Shown one piece after another: positions 51,653 to 61,092 of a stretch of DNA of 64,000 nucleotides. The translations under genes and the position numbers were made by a program. Position 1 is the first letter of the stretch; each line of letters starts with the position of its first letter. The stretch comes from Iamia sp. SCSIO 61187. GTDB taxonomy: Bacteria; Actinomycetota; Acidimicrobiia; Acidimicrobiales; Iamiaceae. The DNA is taken from assembly GCF_019443745.1 (NCBI RefSeq), contig NZ_CP050948.1, forward strand, positions 1,426,001 through 1,490,000, read 5' to 3'. Below the pieces are notes generated by a model, which worked only from the letters and a program-made list of their open reading frames with translations, did not search any database and was not told where the DNA came from.

Positions 51653-52771
51653 GTGGCCATGACCCTCGACCCCCAGGTCGTCCCGCACGCGACGGCGCTC
51701 GACGCTGTCGTCGCCGGGGCGGTCCGGGTCCGCCTCGTCGACGCCACCCCCGGCGACCAGGCCGCCGTCATCGCCCAGCTGGGCCCGTTGCGTCCCGCGG
51801 ACGCGGCGCCGGCGGACATCACGATCCGCTACGTCGACCGCCTGCCCGTGCCCGCGGGGATGCGGTTCATCGGCCCTCACGAGCTCGGGGTGGGGGAGGA
51901 CGGCACCCTCATCGTCCTGCGCGGCCGGCACCGACGCCCGGTGCGCGTCCGCATCCCGGTGGCCGACCTCGGTGGTCCGTGCGAGCTCGTGTGCGAGCAC
52001 GGCGTCGGGCGGGTGCCCCACCTGGTCGCCGCCATCAACCTCGCCCTCCTCCGCCACGACATCGTGGCCCTCCACGCGTCGGCGGTCGAGGTCGACGGGC
52101 GCGCCGTCGTCGCCACCGGCTGGAGCAAGGGCGGCAAGACCGAGGTGGTCCTCGCCCTCCTCGCCCGGGGGGCGCGCCTCGTCGGTGACGAGTGGCTCCA
52201 CCTCCGTCCCGACGGCACCGTCACCGGCATCCGCGAACCGGTGCGGGTCTGGGACTGGCAGCTCGACCAGCTCGACGCGGTGCGGGGCGCCGTGGGGCGT
52301 CGCAGCCGGGCCCGGCTCGCCGCCGTGCGGGTCGCCCACCGCGCCGTGAGCAGCCGGTCCCCCCGGCTCGCCACCGTCCTCGACCGCCAGCGCGGGGTGG
52401 ACGTCGACGGCGCCCGCCTCTCGTCGCAACGTCCCGCCTCCGGTCCCGTGCCGATCGGGCCGGTGCTGCTGGTGACCTCCGCCGACCGCGGGGACATCGT
52501 CGTCGTGCCGACCACGGGGCACGAGGTGGCCGAGCGGATGGTCGCGTCGCTCGCCTACGAGCGGGCCCCCCTGCGCGAGCTGGCCGATGCCCACCGGTTC
52601 GCGCACCCCGGCACAGCGCTGCCCCTCCTCGACGGCGCCGCCGATCGCGAGCGGACGCTGCTGCACGCCCGTCTCGACGATCGCCCCTCCGTCGAGGTCG
52701 TCCACCCGTACCCCGTCGACCTGGCCCACCTCGGTGCCGTGGTCGCCGACGTCGCCGAAGGATGCCGATGA
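51653..52771 (+). CDS. HPr-kinase-like P-loop protein
   Basis: 372 residues. Central IVALHASAVEVDGRAVVATGWSKGGKTEVVLALLARGARLVGDEWLHL (138-185) carries the HprK-type nucleotide site GWSKGGKT (156-163) and an acidic GDEW. HPr itself and PTS genes are absent, so the target is probably another carrier or a small molecule. HprK-like genes recur in actinobacterial and proteobacterial exopolysaccharide and peptide-modifying clusters. GTG 51653, with GGAGG 7 bases upstream. Overlaps the next gene by 4 bases. Confidence 0.7.
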   Translation: MAMTLDPQVVPHATALDAVVAGAVRVRLVDATPGDQAAVIAQLGPLRPADAAPADITIRYVDRLPVPAGMRFIGPHELGVGEDGTLIVLRGRHRRPVRVRIPVADLGGPCELVCEHGVGRVPHLVAAINLALLRHDIVALHASAVEVDGRAVVATGWSKGGKTEVVLALLARGARLVGDEWLHLRPDGTVTGIREPVRVWDWQLDQLDAVRGAVGRRSRARLAAVRVAHRAVSSRSPRLATVLDRQRGVDVDGARLSSQRPASGPVPIGPVLLVTSADRGDIVVVPTTGHEVAERMVASLAYERAPLRELADAHRFAHPGTALPLLDGAADRERTLLHARLDDRPSVEVVHPYPVDLAHLGAVVADVAEGCR

Positions 52772-54234
52772 CCGCCATCGAGCCCCGTGTGCGCCGGGAC
52801 GCCACCGGCCCGGACGCCCCTGTGCCCCCGGACTGGGCGGCCCTGCTCCCGGGCGGTCGCCTCGGGTCCGTGGCCGTCGTCGGCCCCGTCACCCGGAGCG
52901 CCCACCGGGCCCAGCAGGCGTCGTCGACGGCGCGACCGGACCAGCTGGCCGACACCGTCATCGTGACCGACGACCGGGCCTCGGCGCTGCGCACCGCCAT
53001 GGCCCTGGTGCGTCCCGGCGGCGCCATCCGGGTCGAGCGCAGCCGTCGGCGTCGTCGAGCCCGCACCCGCTGGCTGCTCCGCCAGAGGGGCCTGATCGAC
53101 GTGACGACGTGGTGGGCCCGGCCGGACATCGATCACCCCCGGTGCCTCATCCGGCTCGAGGACCGCGTGGCTGCGGCCACCGTGGTGCGCACCGTCGCCG
53201 ACCGGCGGCGGCGCACCCCCCTCGAGGTCGCGGTGGCGTGGTCCGGCGTCGCCGACCTCCTGGCCCGCGAGGTGTCGATCATGGCGATGGCTCCCGGCCC
53301 CTGCACGGAGCGGGCGCTCGCCGGACCGGCGGACGGGCGTCGGATCGACGCCCTGGTCACACCGGGGTACCGCCGGTCACGAGCGGTCATCGGGATCGCC
53401 ACCGACGGCACCGGCCGTCGCCTCCACAGCGTGGCCAAGGTCGCCCGACGGCCCGAGGACGATGGCCACGTGGCCGCCGAGGCAGCCGTCCTGGAGGACC
53501 TGGAGCGCCGAGCCGGCGGCTTCGCCGGGGCCCCGCAAGAGGCGCGGGTGGACCGACGGGCGGGGCGGTCCGTCCTGGTCGAGCGGGCCGTGCCCGGTGA
53601 GCCGCTCGACCGACGGGCGGTGCGCCGGGACCCCGTCGGCGCCCTGGTCGTGGGGCGACGCTGGATCGACGGCCTCCCGCGGCACGAGGCGACCGTCCCG
53701 GCCGAGGACGGTCGGGCCGAGGCGCTCCTGCGCGGCCCGCTCACGGCCGTCGCGGCCCGGCCGGGGATCCGGGCCGCGACGGTCGAGGTCGCATCCGAGG
53801 TCCTCGGGCGGATCGAGCGCGTCCCGCTGCCCGTCGTGTTCGAGCACGGCGACCTCGGTCACCCCAACCTCCTCGTCGAGGACGGGACCCTCGCCGCGGT
53901 CGACTGGGAGCGGGCCCGCCCCGACGGCCTGCCGCTCCACGACCTGGTGTTCCTCGTCGCCTACCTGACGGAGAGCCTCGAGCGTTCGGGCGGAGCCGAG
54001 CAGCTGGGGCGGGCCGTCGTCCGGGCCCTGCGGCCGCACGGGTGGGCCCGACCCGAGCTCGACGTCCACGTCGAACGGCTGGCGCTGGATCGCAGCCTCA
54101 TCCCCGCCCTCCAGGTCGCGTGCTGGACGCGGCACCTGGCCGCCCGGCCGGTGGACATGAGCACCGACGGCGCCCCCTCCCGCGAGGAGGCCCTGTGGAT
54201 GGCGGCGGTCGATGCCGCGGTGGGGAGGTGGTGA
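52768..54234 (+). CDS. Aminoglycoside-phosphotransferase-like kinase protein
   Basis: 488 residues. C-terminal half is an APH/choline-kinase fold: a nucleotide-binding lobe (VAKVARRPEDDGHVAAEAAVLEDL, ~225-245) and catalytic segments FEHGDLGHPNLLVEDGTLAAVDWERARP with His360-Gly-Asp. The N-terminal ~190 residues (PGGAIRVERSRRRRRAR) are unlike APH and resemble a Rossmann-like methyltransferase remnant. A sugar or lipid hydroxyl phosphorylation within the glycan pathway is likely; antibiotic resistance is not implied. ATG 52768 (ATGA overlap), GAAGGA 5 bases upstream. Confidence 0.72.
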   Translation: MTAIEPRVRRDATGPDAPVPPDWAALLPGGRLGSVAVVGPVTRSAHRAQQASSTARPDQLADTVIVTDDRASALRTAMALVRPGGAIRVERSRRRRRARTRWLLRQRGLIDVTTWWARPDIDHPRCLIRLEDRVAAATVVRTVADRRRRTPLEVAVAWSGVADLLAREVSIMAMAPGPCTERALAGPADGRRIDALVTPGYRRSRAVIGIATDGTGRRLHSVAKVARRPEDDGHVAAEAAVLEDLERRAGGFAGAPQEARVDRRAGRSVLVERAVPGEPLDRRAVRRDPVGALVVGRRWIDGLPRHEATVPAEDGRAEALLRGPLTAVAARPGIRAATVEVASEVLGRIERVPLPVVFEHGDLGHPNLLVEDGTLAAVDWERARPDGLPLHDLVFLVAYLTESLERSGGAEQLGRAVVRALRPHGWARPELDVHVERLALDRSLIPALQVACWTRHLAARPVDMSTDGAPSREEALWMAAVDAAVGRW

Positions 54235-55436
54235 TGGGCGCCCCGCGGATCACCTACGTCACGGCCGGGTTCCCGTTCCCGCTCTCGAGCGGGTACCTGC
54301 GCCACCACCACTTCATCCGGGCCCTGGCCCCGGACCACGAGATCCGGCTCCGGTCGCTGGTCGGTGCCGGGTTCGACGACGCCGCCATCGCCGGGGTGTC
54401 GGGCCTGGTCGCGGACGTCCGGGTGCACCGCGAGCCGGTCGGGTCGGGCACCGCCCGGACGCTCCGCCGCCTCCGACCGGAGCGTCGCACCGACGTTATG
54501 GCCCTTCGTGCCACCGTCGCCGCAGACCTGGCCGACGGAATCGACGTCGTGGTGCTGTCGGGGAAGGAGACGGCATCGGTCCTCGACGTCGTGGGCGGCC
54601 GCGTCCCGGTGGTCGTGGACCTGTGCGACGCGACCTCGGCCCGGGTGACCCAGGAGATGCGCACCGTCGGGCCCCGTCGGGCCGCGGGCCTGGCGCTGCG
54701 CCGGCACGCGCTCCGCCGGATCGAGCACCGCCTGGTGGTGGAGGGCGACGTCCTGCTCACCGCCTCGGCGCGAGACAAGGAGCTCCTCGAGGCGGAGGGC
54801 GCGCCGCCCGCCGTGGGCGAGGCCCTGGTGGTGCCCAACGGGATCGACCTGGACCACTGGCGGCGGCAGGCGCCGTGCCTCGGCGAGGAGGTGGTGCTCT
54901 GCGGCAACCTGGGCTACCGGCCCAACGCCGACGCCGCCGTGCACCTCGTCGAGGACGTGATGCCGCACGTCTGGGACCGCATGCCCGACGCCCGGCTGAC
55001 CGTCGTGGGGTTGGGAGCCTCCGCCGCCCTGGTCCGACGCCTGGCGCGCCCCGCGGTGACCCTGACGGGAGCGGTGCCCGACGTCCGCCCCCACCTCGAG
55101 CGGGCCGCGGTGGTGGCCGCCCCCCTCCGCATCGCCACGGGCATCCAGAACAAGCTGCTGGAGGCCCTCGCCATGGAGATCCCGGTCGTGACCTCCTCGG
55201 TCGCCGCCGCGGGCCTGGGTCGGGGCGCCCCCGTGGCGATCGCCGATGACCCCCGATCCGCAGCGGCAGCCGTGGTGGCCTGCCTGCGGCGGGCCTCGGG
55301 TGGGGCGGCGACGCCCGACGCCGCGGCCCGGGCCTGGGTGGGCGAGCGGTTCGACTGGGCCGTCAGCGGGCGGCTCGTCGCCTCCGCCATCGCCACCGCG
55401 ACGGCCGGCGAGCACCGATCGGGGGCGGCGGCATGA
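54234..55436 (+). CDS. Glycosyltransferase family 4
   Basis: 400 residues, GT-B fold. N-terminal ITYVTAGFPFPLSSGYLRHHHFIRAL (GT4 donor lobe start), VVVDLCDATSARV, ARDKELLEAEG, then the C-terminal donor-binding lobe: VLCGNLGYRPNADAAVHLVEDVMP, LTVVGLGAS, GIQNKLLEALAMEIPVVTSSVAAAGL with the EX7E-like region. Adds a sugar to the lipid-linked oligosaccharide. ATG 54234 has GGGGAGG upstream. Overlaps the kinase gene at 55433 by 4 bases. Confidence 0.88.
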   Translation: MGAPRITYVTAGFPFPLSSGYLRHHHFIRALAPDHEIRLRSLVGAGFDDAAIAGVSGLVADVRVHREPVGSGTARTLRRLRPERRTDVMALRATVAADLADGIDVVVLSGKETASVLDVVGGRVPVVVDLCDATSARVTQEMRTVGPRRAAGLALRRHALRRIEHRLVVEGDVLLTASARDKELLEAEGAPPAVGEALVVPNGIDLDHWRRQAPCLGEEVVLCGNLGYRPNADAAVHLVEDVMPHVWDRMPDARLTVVGLGASAALVRRLARPAVTLTGAVPDVRPHLERAAVVAAPLRIATGIQNKLLEALAMEIPVVTSSVAAAGLGRGAPVAIADDPRSAAAAVVACLRRASGGAATPDAAARAWVGERFDWAVSGRLVASAIATATAGEHRSGAAA

Positions 55437-56140
55437 CCACGGTGGCCATCATCGGCGCCGACGGTGCGGGCAAGACGACGGTCGCCCGCCGACTGCCGGC
55501 GCGCCTCGGGGTCCCGGCGCGCTACGTGTACCTCGGCGCCAACCCGGCGTCGGCCACCCACGCCCTCCCGACCACCCGCATCGTGCACCGGCTCCGCACC
55601 CGCCGGGGCACGGCGGCGGCGGGAGGCCCCCCGCCCCTGGGCCGATCGCTGGCACCGAGCCACGAGGGCTCCGTCGGCGCCCGGGCCGTCCGGTCCGGAC
55701 GCGCCGCGGCGCGCACCGCGCACCAGATCACCGAGGGCGCCTACCAGCGGACCGTGATCGCCTGGCACCGACGCCGAGGACGGGTGGTCGTCGTGGATCG
55801 CTGGTACGGGGCTGACCACCACGCCCACGAGCTGGCCCCGGGACGGCACCTCGCCCTGTCCCGACGGGTCCGGGCCGCCTTCATCCGGCGGGCGTTCGGG
55901 GCCCCGGACCTCGTGCTCCTCCTCGACGCACCGGTCGAGGTGCTGCACGCCCGCAAGGGGGAGGGCACGCTCGAGGAGCTGGCCCAGCGTCGCTCCGAGT
56001 ACGTGGACTACCTCGCCACGGTCCCCGTGGGGTGGCGGATCGACGCCAGCTCCCCGCTCGACGACGTGCTGGCCGAGGCGTCGGCAGCCATCGAGCGGGT
56101 CGTCGCGCCGGACTCCACCGTCACCCGGGTGGCGTCGTGA
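55433..56140 (+). CDS. Thymidylate-kinase-like P-loop protein
   Basis: 235 residues. Walker A in AIIGADGAGKTTVARRL (6-20), VVVVDRWYGADHHAHEL (DR/Y motif typical of nucleotide kinases) and VLLLDAPVEVLHARKGEGTLEELAQRRSEYVDY. Paralogous to the C-terminal half of the protein at 48776. Unlikely to be the housekeeping thymidylate kinase because of the ~30-residue Pro/Arg insert (LRTRRGTAAAGG). Overlaps neighbours on both sides by 4 bases. Confidence 0.75.
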   Translation: MTTVAIIGADGAGKTTVARRLPARLGVPARYVYLGANPASATHALPTTRIVHRLRTRRGTAAAGGPPPLGRSLAPSHEGSVGARAVRSGRAAARTAHQITEGAYQRTVIAWHRRRGRVVVVDRWYGADHHAHELAPGRHLALSRRVRAAFIRRAFGAPDLVLLLDAPVEVLHARKGEGTLEELAQRRSEYVDYLATVPVGWRIDASSPLDDVLAEASAAIERVVAPDSTVTRVAS

Positions 56141-57342
56141 CGCGGCGACGGGTCCTCGTGACGGACGCGTGCCGCGGGAGCGCGCTGGCGGTCGTCCGCG
56201 CCCTCGGCCGGGCCGGCCACACGGTCATCACCGCCGACACGGTCACCACCACGGTGGCCGGCTCCTCCCGCTACGCCAGCGCTCACGGCACCTACCCGGC
56301 ACCCGAGGTGGCGGGGGTGGCGGCGACGGCCGAGGCGATCGTCGGCCTGGCCGCCCGTCACGCCGTCGACATCGTCATCCCCGTCACCGACGACACCATC
56401 GTGCCGCTCCTCGCCACCGGCGCCGAGATGCCCGATGGCTGCGTCCTGGCCACGGCCGACCCCATCGCCGTCGACCGGGCGGGCAGCAAGGTCGAGACGG
56501 TGCACCTGGCGCGCTCGCGGGGCGTCCCGGTGCCGGACCACGAGGTCGTCGAGGACCCGTCGGCGGCCCGCGGCAGCATCGCCCGCCTGGGGTCGCCCGT
56601 GGTCGTCAAGCCGGACCGGTCGCGCCTCGTCGCCGCCGACGGGCGGCTGCGACGGGGCACGGTCTCGTACGCCTGGACGGACCGGGAGGCGGTCGACGCC
56701 GTCGTCGCCGCCGGTCAGCGCGTGCTCCTGCAGCGCCACCACCCGGGGACCGGGGTGGGCATCGGCCTCGTCGCCGACCACGGCCGGCCCGTCGCCCTCG
56801 TGCAGCACCGTCGGATCCACGAGGTGCCGGTCTCCGGCGGGGCCAGCTCGCGGCGCGAGACCGACCCGCTCGACCCGGACCTGGCGGACCACGCGACCGC
56901 GCTGCTCTCGGCGCTCGGCTGGACCGGAGCCGCCATGGTCGAGTTCAAGGTGGGCCCGGGTGGGGCCTCGCTGATGGAGCTCAACGGGCGGCTGTGGGGC
57001 TCGCTGCCGCTGGCCGTCCGCTCCGGGTGCGACGTCCCCGGCCACCTGCTCGCCGTCCACCTCGGCGACGAGGCGGCCCGTCCCGCCGACACCGACTACG
57101 CCGTCGGCGTCCGGGCTCGCAACCTCGACCTCGAGCTGGTGTGGATCGGCTCCGTCCTCGCCAAGGGCCGTCGCTCGTCGGCCCTCGTCGACCTCACCCG
57201 GCGGGACGGGGTGGCGGCCGTCGTCGACCTGCTGCGCCCCGGCCAGGGCGAGGACCTCCTCGCGGCCGATGATCGCCGACCGCTCGCGGTCGGCGTCCGC
57301 CACGCGCTCGGCCACGCCGCACGGAAGGTGGTGCACCGGTGA
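56137..57342 (+). CDS. ATP-grasp ligase-like protein
   Basis: 401 residues. ATP-grasp fold: an N-terminal Rossmann-like lobe (VLVTDACRGSALAVVRALGRAGHTVITAD), ATP lid and metal site SPVVVKPDRSRL, VLLQRHHPGTGVGIGLVADHG, SALGWTGAAMVEFKVGPGGASLMELNGRLWGSL. Members catalyse carboxylate-amine or carboxylate-hydroxyl ligations; similar proteins in cell-surface glycan clusters may attach amino acids or acyl groups. Substrate not derivable. GTG 56137 with 4-base overlap. Confidence 0.78.
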   Translation: MTRRRVLVTDACRGSALAVVRALGRAGHTVITADTVTTTVAGSSRYASAHGTYPAPEVAGVAATAEAIVGLAARHAVDIVIPVTDDTIVPLLATGAEMPDGCVLATADPIAVDRAGSKVETVHLARSRGVPVPDHEVVEDPSAARGSIARLGSPVVVKPDRSRLVAADGRLRRGTVSYAWTDREAVDAVVAAGQRVLLQRHHPGTGVGIGLVADHGRPVALVQHRRIHEVPVSGGASSRRETDPLDPDLADHATALLSALGWTGAAMVEFKVGPGGASLMELNGRLWGSLPLAVRSGCDVPGHLLAVHLGDEAARPADTDYAVGVRARNLDLELVWIGSVLAKGRRSSALVDLTRRDGVAAVVDLLRPGQGEDLLAADDRRPLAVGVRHALGHAARKVVHR

Positions 57343-58391
57343 TGGCGCCGTCTGCGGGCCTGGAGAGCGGGGCTGCGGTCCTGGCTGCCGCGCTCGACCG
57401 CCTGCCGCGCCGGCGCCCGACCCTGGCCGTGCTCACCTACCACCGGGTCGCGCCGGCGGACGAGCGCCCCGAGCTGCACCCCGGGATCCGCGTCGACCCG
57501 GAGGCCTTCGCAGCCCACCTGGGCGTCCTCACCCGCCACGCCCAGCCGGTCTCGTGCGACGACCTGCTCGCCGCCTGCGCCGGCGATCGGCCTCTCCCGG
57601 CCCGGGCCGTCCACGTCACGCTCGACGACGGCTACGGGTGCACCGAGCGCCACGCCTGGCCGGCGCTGAGGGCCGCCGGCGTCCCGGCGACCCTCTTCGT
57701 CCCGACCGCGTACCCCGACACCACCCGGACGTTCTGGTGGGACCGGCTCCACCACGCCCTGCGAGGCGCGGGGCGCCCGTCCCTCGCGGCCGCCGGGCGG
57801 CGGTGGCCCACGGCGACGGCGGCCGACGTGGCCGCATCCTTCCGAGCCCTGCGGGCCGAGGTCGCCGGTCGGCCCCCTGCCGAGGGACAGGCCCTGGTCG
57901 ACGAGATCAGCGCCGGGTCCGAGGCCGGTCCGCTGGAGCCCGACGTGGCCGACTGGGACGCCCTCACCCGGATGGCGACCGAGGGGCTGGCGCTGGCGCC
58001 GCACTCCCGCACCCATCCGTTCCTGCCCTCCCTGTCGTCGGCGGGCATCGAGGACGAGGTGGGAGGGTCGTGGGCCGACCTGGTCGACCGGGTCGGCCCG
58101 CGGGCGAGGCCGCTGTTCGCGGCACCGGGCGGTGCCAGCGACGGCCGGGTCCGGGCCGCGGCCGCCCGGGCCGGCCTCTCGATCAGCATGACGACCGAGC
58201 GCGGCGTGAACGACGGGGTCGCTCCCAGGTGGGACCAGCTCCGTCGGGTCAACGTCGGGCCGGGCTCGACCGAGGGGTTGGTGCGCCTGCAGCTCCACCC
58301 CACTCCGCACAGGGCGCGCGCCGGCGCCCTCGCCGCCCGCAGCCGCGTGCGCGCGTCCCTCCCGGCGCGAGGAGGTCAGACGTGGAGCTGA
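57339..58391 (+). CDS. Polysaccharide deacetylase (NodB-like)
   Basis: 350 residues. NodB homology: LAVLTYHRV (start of domain), the metal motif VHVTLDDGYGCTERHAWPALRAAGVPATLFVPT with the catalytic Asp pair, APHSRTHPFL (HxxxH zinc motif), PLFAAPGGASDGRVRAA and the distal His in LQLHPTPHRA. No signal peptide, so it may act on lipid-linked units inside the cell. Start GTG 57339 (ATG 57342 also possible), GGAAGGTGG 7 bases upstream. Overlaps the Wzz-like gene by 10 bases. Confidence 0.88.
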   Translation: MMAPSAGLESGAAVLAAALDRLPRRRPTLAVLTYHRVAPADERPELHPGIRVDPEAFAAHLGVLTRHAQPVSCDDLLAACAGDRPLPARAVHVTLDDGYGCTERHAWPALRAAGVPATLFVPTAYPDTTRTFWWDRLHHALRGAGRPSLAAAGRRWPTATAADVAASFRALRAEVAGRPPAEGQALVDEISAGSEAGPLEPDVADWDALTRMATEGLALAPHSRTHPFLPSLSSAGIEDEVGGSWADLVDRVGPRARPLFAAPGGASDGRVRAAAARAGLSISMTTERGVNDGVAPRWDQLRRVNVGPGSTEGLVRLQLHPTPHRARAGALAARSRVRASLPARGGQTWS

Positions 58392-59824
58392 ACGGACTTC
58401 TGCCGGTCCTGCGGCGCTGGATCCTGGTGATCGTGATCGCCACTGCGATCGCAGCACTCATCGGCTGGCGGTTCTCGTCGTCGGCCGAGGAGGGCTACGA
58501 GTCGTCGGCCGTGATGCTCGTGGGGCCCCTCAACACCGACAGCGACACCATGCGGGCGTCGGGGTCGCTGGCCCAGACCTACGCCGAGCTGGCCACCAGC
58601 GAGTCGCTGCTGGAGCGGGTGGCGGAGGAGACGGGCGTGCGCCCCTCCGACCTCGAGGAGGGGGTGAGGGCCACGGCCAACGGCACGACGCGGTTCTTGA
58701 CCATCAAGGCCCGCGCCGACGAGGCCGCCACCGCCAAGGCGGTCGCCGACGCCATCACCACCGACCTGATCGACCAGAGCCGGGAAGGTGCCGTCCGTCC
58801 CGAGGGCCAGCTGCGGCTCATCGACCCGGCGTCGGCGCCCGAGCGACCGGTCACCCCCCGGGGCGACCTCGTGATCCCCCTCGCCGCAGTGGCGGGCCTC
58901 CTGGGCGCGGCCGCCATCGTCCTGCTCTACGAGTTCGTCAGCGATGCCGCCGAGACGACGGCGAGGGTGGGAGAGGCCACCGGCGTGGCCGCGCTGGCGG
59001 TGCCCCGGCGGCGGCGGTGGTCCTCGAGCCGCCGCCAGCCCGACCCGCTCAGCGTCGTCGCCACACAGGTCGAGCTGGCGCACCCCGAGATGCGCTGCGT
59101 CGTGGTCGCCGGGGCCGTGGACCGCGACGGGACGGCCGGCATCGCCGTCGCCCTGGCGCGGATCTGGAGGACCCGGCGCCCCGTCGTCACGGTGCTCGAC
59201 GCCACCGGCGACGTGCTCCGCCCCTGGGGGGGCGAGCCGGAGCCCGGCGCACCCGCGAGCGACGCCATCACCGAGGACGCCGCCCGGGCCCTGGTGGAGG
59301 CGCACACGGGCGACGGGGCTCTCCTCATCGTGGTCACCTCATCGCCCCTGACGAGCACCGCCGCCCTGGTGTGGGCCCACGTGGCCGACGCCACGCTGCT
59401 CGGCGTCCGCCGCTTCACCACCCGGCTGGCGCACGTGCGCGACGCCGCCGGCAACCTCCAGGCCACGGGAGCGGACGTCCCCTTCGTCCTCCTCCACGAG
59501 GGCCGCCTTCCCGCCGAGCTCGACCCACCCCGAGCTCGGCGCCGTGCGCCCGGTCCCGACGTCCCCGCCGCGTCGGGACCGGGCGCGCCCCACGACGAGA
59601 CGGCGGGAGCCCCCCAGACCCCCGCGACCGCGAGGAACCGCAGCAGCAGCGACGGTGGACGGTCGCGAGCGGGGTCGGGGAGCAAGGCCAAGGGCGGCGC
59701 ACCCCGCAAGCCGGCGGCGAAGGGGACGGGTTCGCGGGCCGCGCGCTCGCGCCCGTCGTCGACCGCGACCCGCCGGGCCGGCGGTGACGACGACGTCGAT
59801 GTGGCCGAGGCGGCGACGGGGTGA
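58382..59824 (+). CDS. Wzz/CapA-like chain-length regulator with P-loop-like C-terminus
   Basis: 480 residues. Two transmembrane helices (WILVIVIATAIAALIGW ~12-28 and DLVIPLAAVAGLLGAAAIVLLYEFV ~160-182) around a periplasmic coiled region (MRASGSLAQTYAELATSESLLERVAEETGV) as in polysaccharide co-polymerases. The cytosolic part (~215-380) resembles a BY-kinase fold (VVVAGAVDRDGTAGIAVALA) whose Walker A is eroded. A long Arg/Gly/Ser-rich tail (~380-480) is disordered. Likely sets glycan chain length. GTG 58382 follows AGGAGGT by 6 bases. Confidence 0.8.
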   Translation: MELNGLLPVLRRWILVIVIATAIAALIGWRFSSSAEEGYESSAVMLVGPLNTDSDTMRASGSLAQTYAELATSESLLERVAEETGVRPSDLEEGVRATANGTTRFLTIKARADEAATAKAVADAITTDLIDQSREGAVRPEGQLRLIDPASAPERPVTPRGDLVIPLAAVAGLLGAAAIVLLYEFVSDAAETTARVGEATGVAALAVPRRRRWSSSRRQPDPLSVVATQVELAHPEMRCVVVAGAVDRDGTAGIAVALARIWRTRRPVVTVLDATGDVLRPWGGEPEPGAPASDAITEDAARALVEAHTGDGALLIVVTSSPLTSTAALVWAHVADATLLGVRRFTTRLAHVRDAAGNLQATGADVPFVLLHEGRLPAELDPPRARRRAPGPDVPAASGPGAPHDETAGAPQTPATARNRSSSDGGRSRAGSGSKAKGGAPRKPAAKGTGSRAARSRPSSTATRRAGGDDDVDVAEAATG

Positions 59825-61092
59825 CGGCCACGCTCGCCTCCGAACCCTCGGCCGCCGACGCGCACCGGGGCCCCCGGGTCGCCTACGTGGTCTCGCGCTT
59901 CCCGCGGTTGACCGAGACCTTCGTCGTCGACGAGGCACTGGCGGTCGTCGCCGCCGGGGCCGACGTCGTCCTCCACCCGCTCCACCGCGAGCGGGCCGAC
60001 GTCGTCCAGCCTCGCGTGGCCGCTCTCGAGGGTCGGGTGGAGCACCGGCGTCTGGGCTCTCCGGGCGTGCTGGCCGGGTTCCTCCGGGGCGTCGTCCGTC
60101 GCCCCGGCCCGGTGGTGCGGGCGCTGGGGACGATCGTCTGGGAGACGCGCCGCAGCCGCCGCCTGCTGGTCGGTGGGCTGGCGGCCTTCCCGTACGCCGT
60201 CGACCTGGCTCGCCGTCTCGCCGACGACGGTGTCGACCACGTCCACTGCCACTTCGCCACCCACCCGGCGGCGGTCGGGTGGGTGGTCCACCGCCTCACC
60301 GGGCTGCCCTACAGCTTCACCGCCCACGGCTCGGACCTCCACCGCGACCGCAGCATGCTCGGCACCAAGGTCGCCGACGCCGCCTTCGTGGTGACGGTGT
60401 CGCAGGCGAACCGTGCCGTCATCCTCGCCGAGTGCGGCGACGCCGTCGCCGACAAGGTGCACGTCGTCCGGTGCGGCATCGACCCTGACCAGCTGCCCCG
60501 GCGCCCGCGCTCGACCGCCGGCCACCCCGGCCCGGTGCGCGTCTGCTGCGTCGGGACGCTGCACGAGGTGAAGGGCCAGGCCACCCTCGTCGATGCCTGT
60601 CGACTGCTGGTCGACGAGGGCCGCGACATCATGTGCACGCTCGTGGGCGACGGACCCGACCGCGACGCGCTCGAGGAGCGGGCCGAGCGCGCCGGCCTCG
60701 CCGGTCGGGTGCGCATCACGGGTCGCGTCGCCCGCCCCGAGGTCGTGGCGGTCCTCGCCGAGGCCGACGTCCTCGTGGCTCCCAGCGTCGCCTCGACCGA
60801 CGGTCGCCGCGAGGGGCTGCCCGTCGTCGTGCTCGAGGCCATGGCGGTGGGCGTCCCCGTCGTCGCCAGCCGCCTGTCGGGCATCCCCGAGGCGGTCGAG
60901 GACGAGGTGACCGGGCTGCTCGTCCCCCCGGGCGACCCCGGCGCCGTCGCCGCCGCCATCGGCCGCGTCCTCGACGATCCCGTCGCCGCCGAGGCACGGG
61001 TCGAGCGGGCCGCCGAGCGCGTCGCCGCCGACTTCTCCCTCGATGCCTCGGCCCGCCGGCTGGTCGGCCTCTTCGGTGGGGCGACGTCGTGA
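59821..61092 (+). CDS. Glycosyltransferase family 4
   Basis: 423 residues. GT-B: RVAYVVSRFPRLTETFVVDEAL at the N-terminus and HCHFATHPAAVGWVVHRLTGLPYSFTAHGSDLHRD typical of GT4. Donor lobe VRVCCVGTLHEVKGQATLVDAC, LVGDGPDRDALEERAER, DGRREGLPVVVLEAMAVGVPVVASRLSGIPEAVEDEVTGLLVPPGD with the conserved E(x7)E. Sugar donor unknown. GTG 59821, 4-base overlap with the Wzz-like gene. Confidence 0.93.
   Translation: MTATLASEPSAADAHRGPRVAYVVSRFPRLTETFVVDEALAVVAAGADVVLHPLHRERADVVQPRVAALEGRVEHRRLGSPGVLAGFLRGVVRRPGPVVRALGTIVWETRRSRRLLVGGLAAFPYAVDLARRLADDGVDHVHCHFATHPAAVGWVVHRLTGLPYSFTAHGSDLHRDRSMLGTKVADAAFVVTVSQANRAVILAECGDAVADKVHVVRCGIDPDQLPRRPRSTAGHPGPVRVCCVGTLHEVKGQATLVDACRLLVDEGRDIMCTLVGDGPDRDALEERAERAGLAGRVRITGRVARPEVVAVLAEADVLVAPSVASTDGRREGLPVVVLEAMAVGVPVVASRLSGIPEAVEDEVTGLLVPPGDPGAVAAAIGRVLDDPVAAEARVERAAERVAADFSLDASARRLVGLFGGATS

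Noticed and set aside
52768-54234. Antibiotic-resistance aminoglycoside kinase
   Set aside because: The APH fold is widespread in non-resistance kinases; the glycan-operon position and long foreign N-terminus argue against a resistance role.
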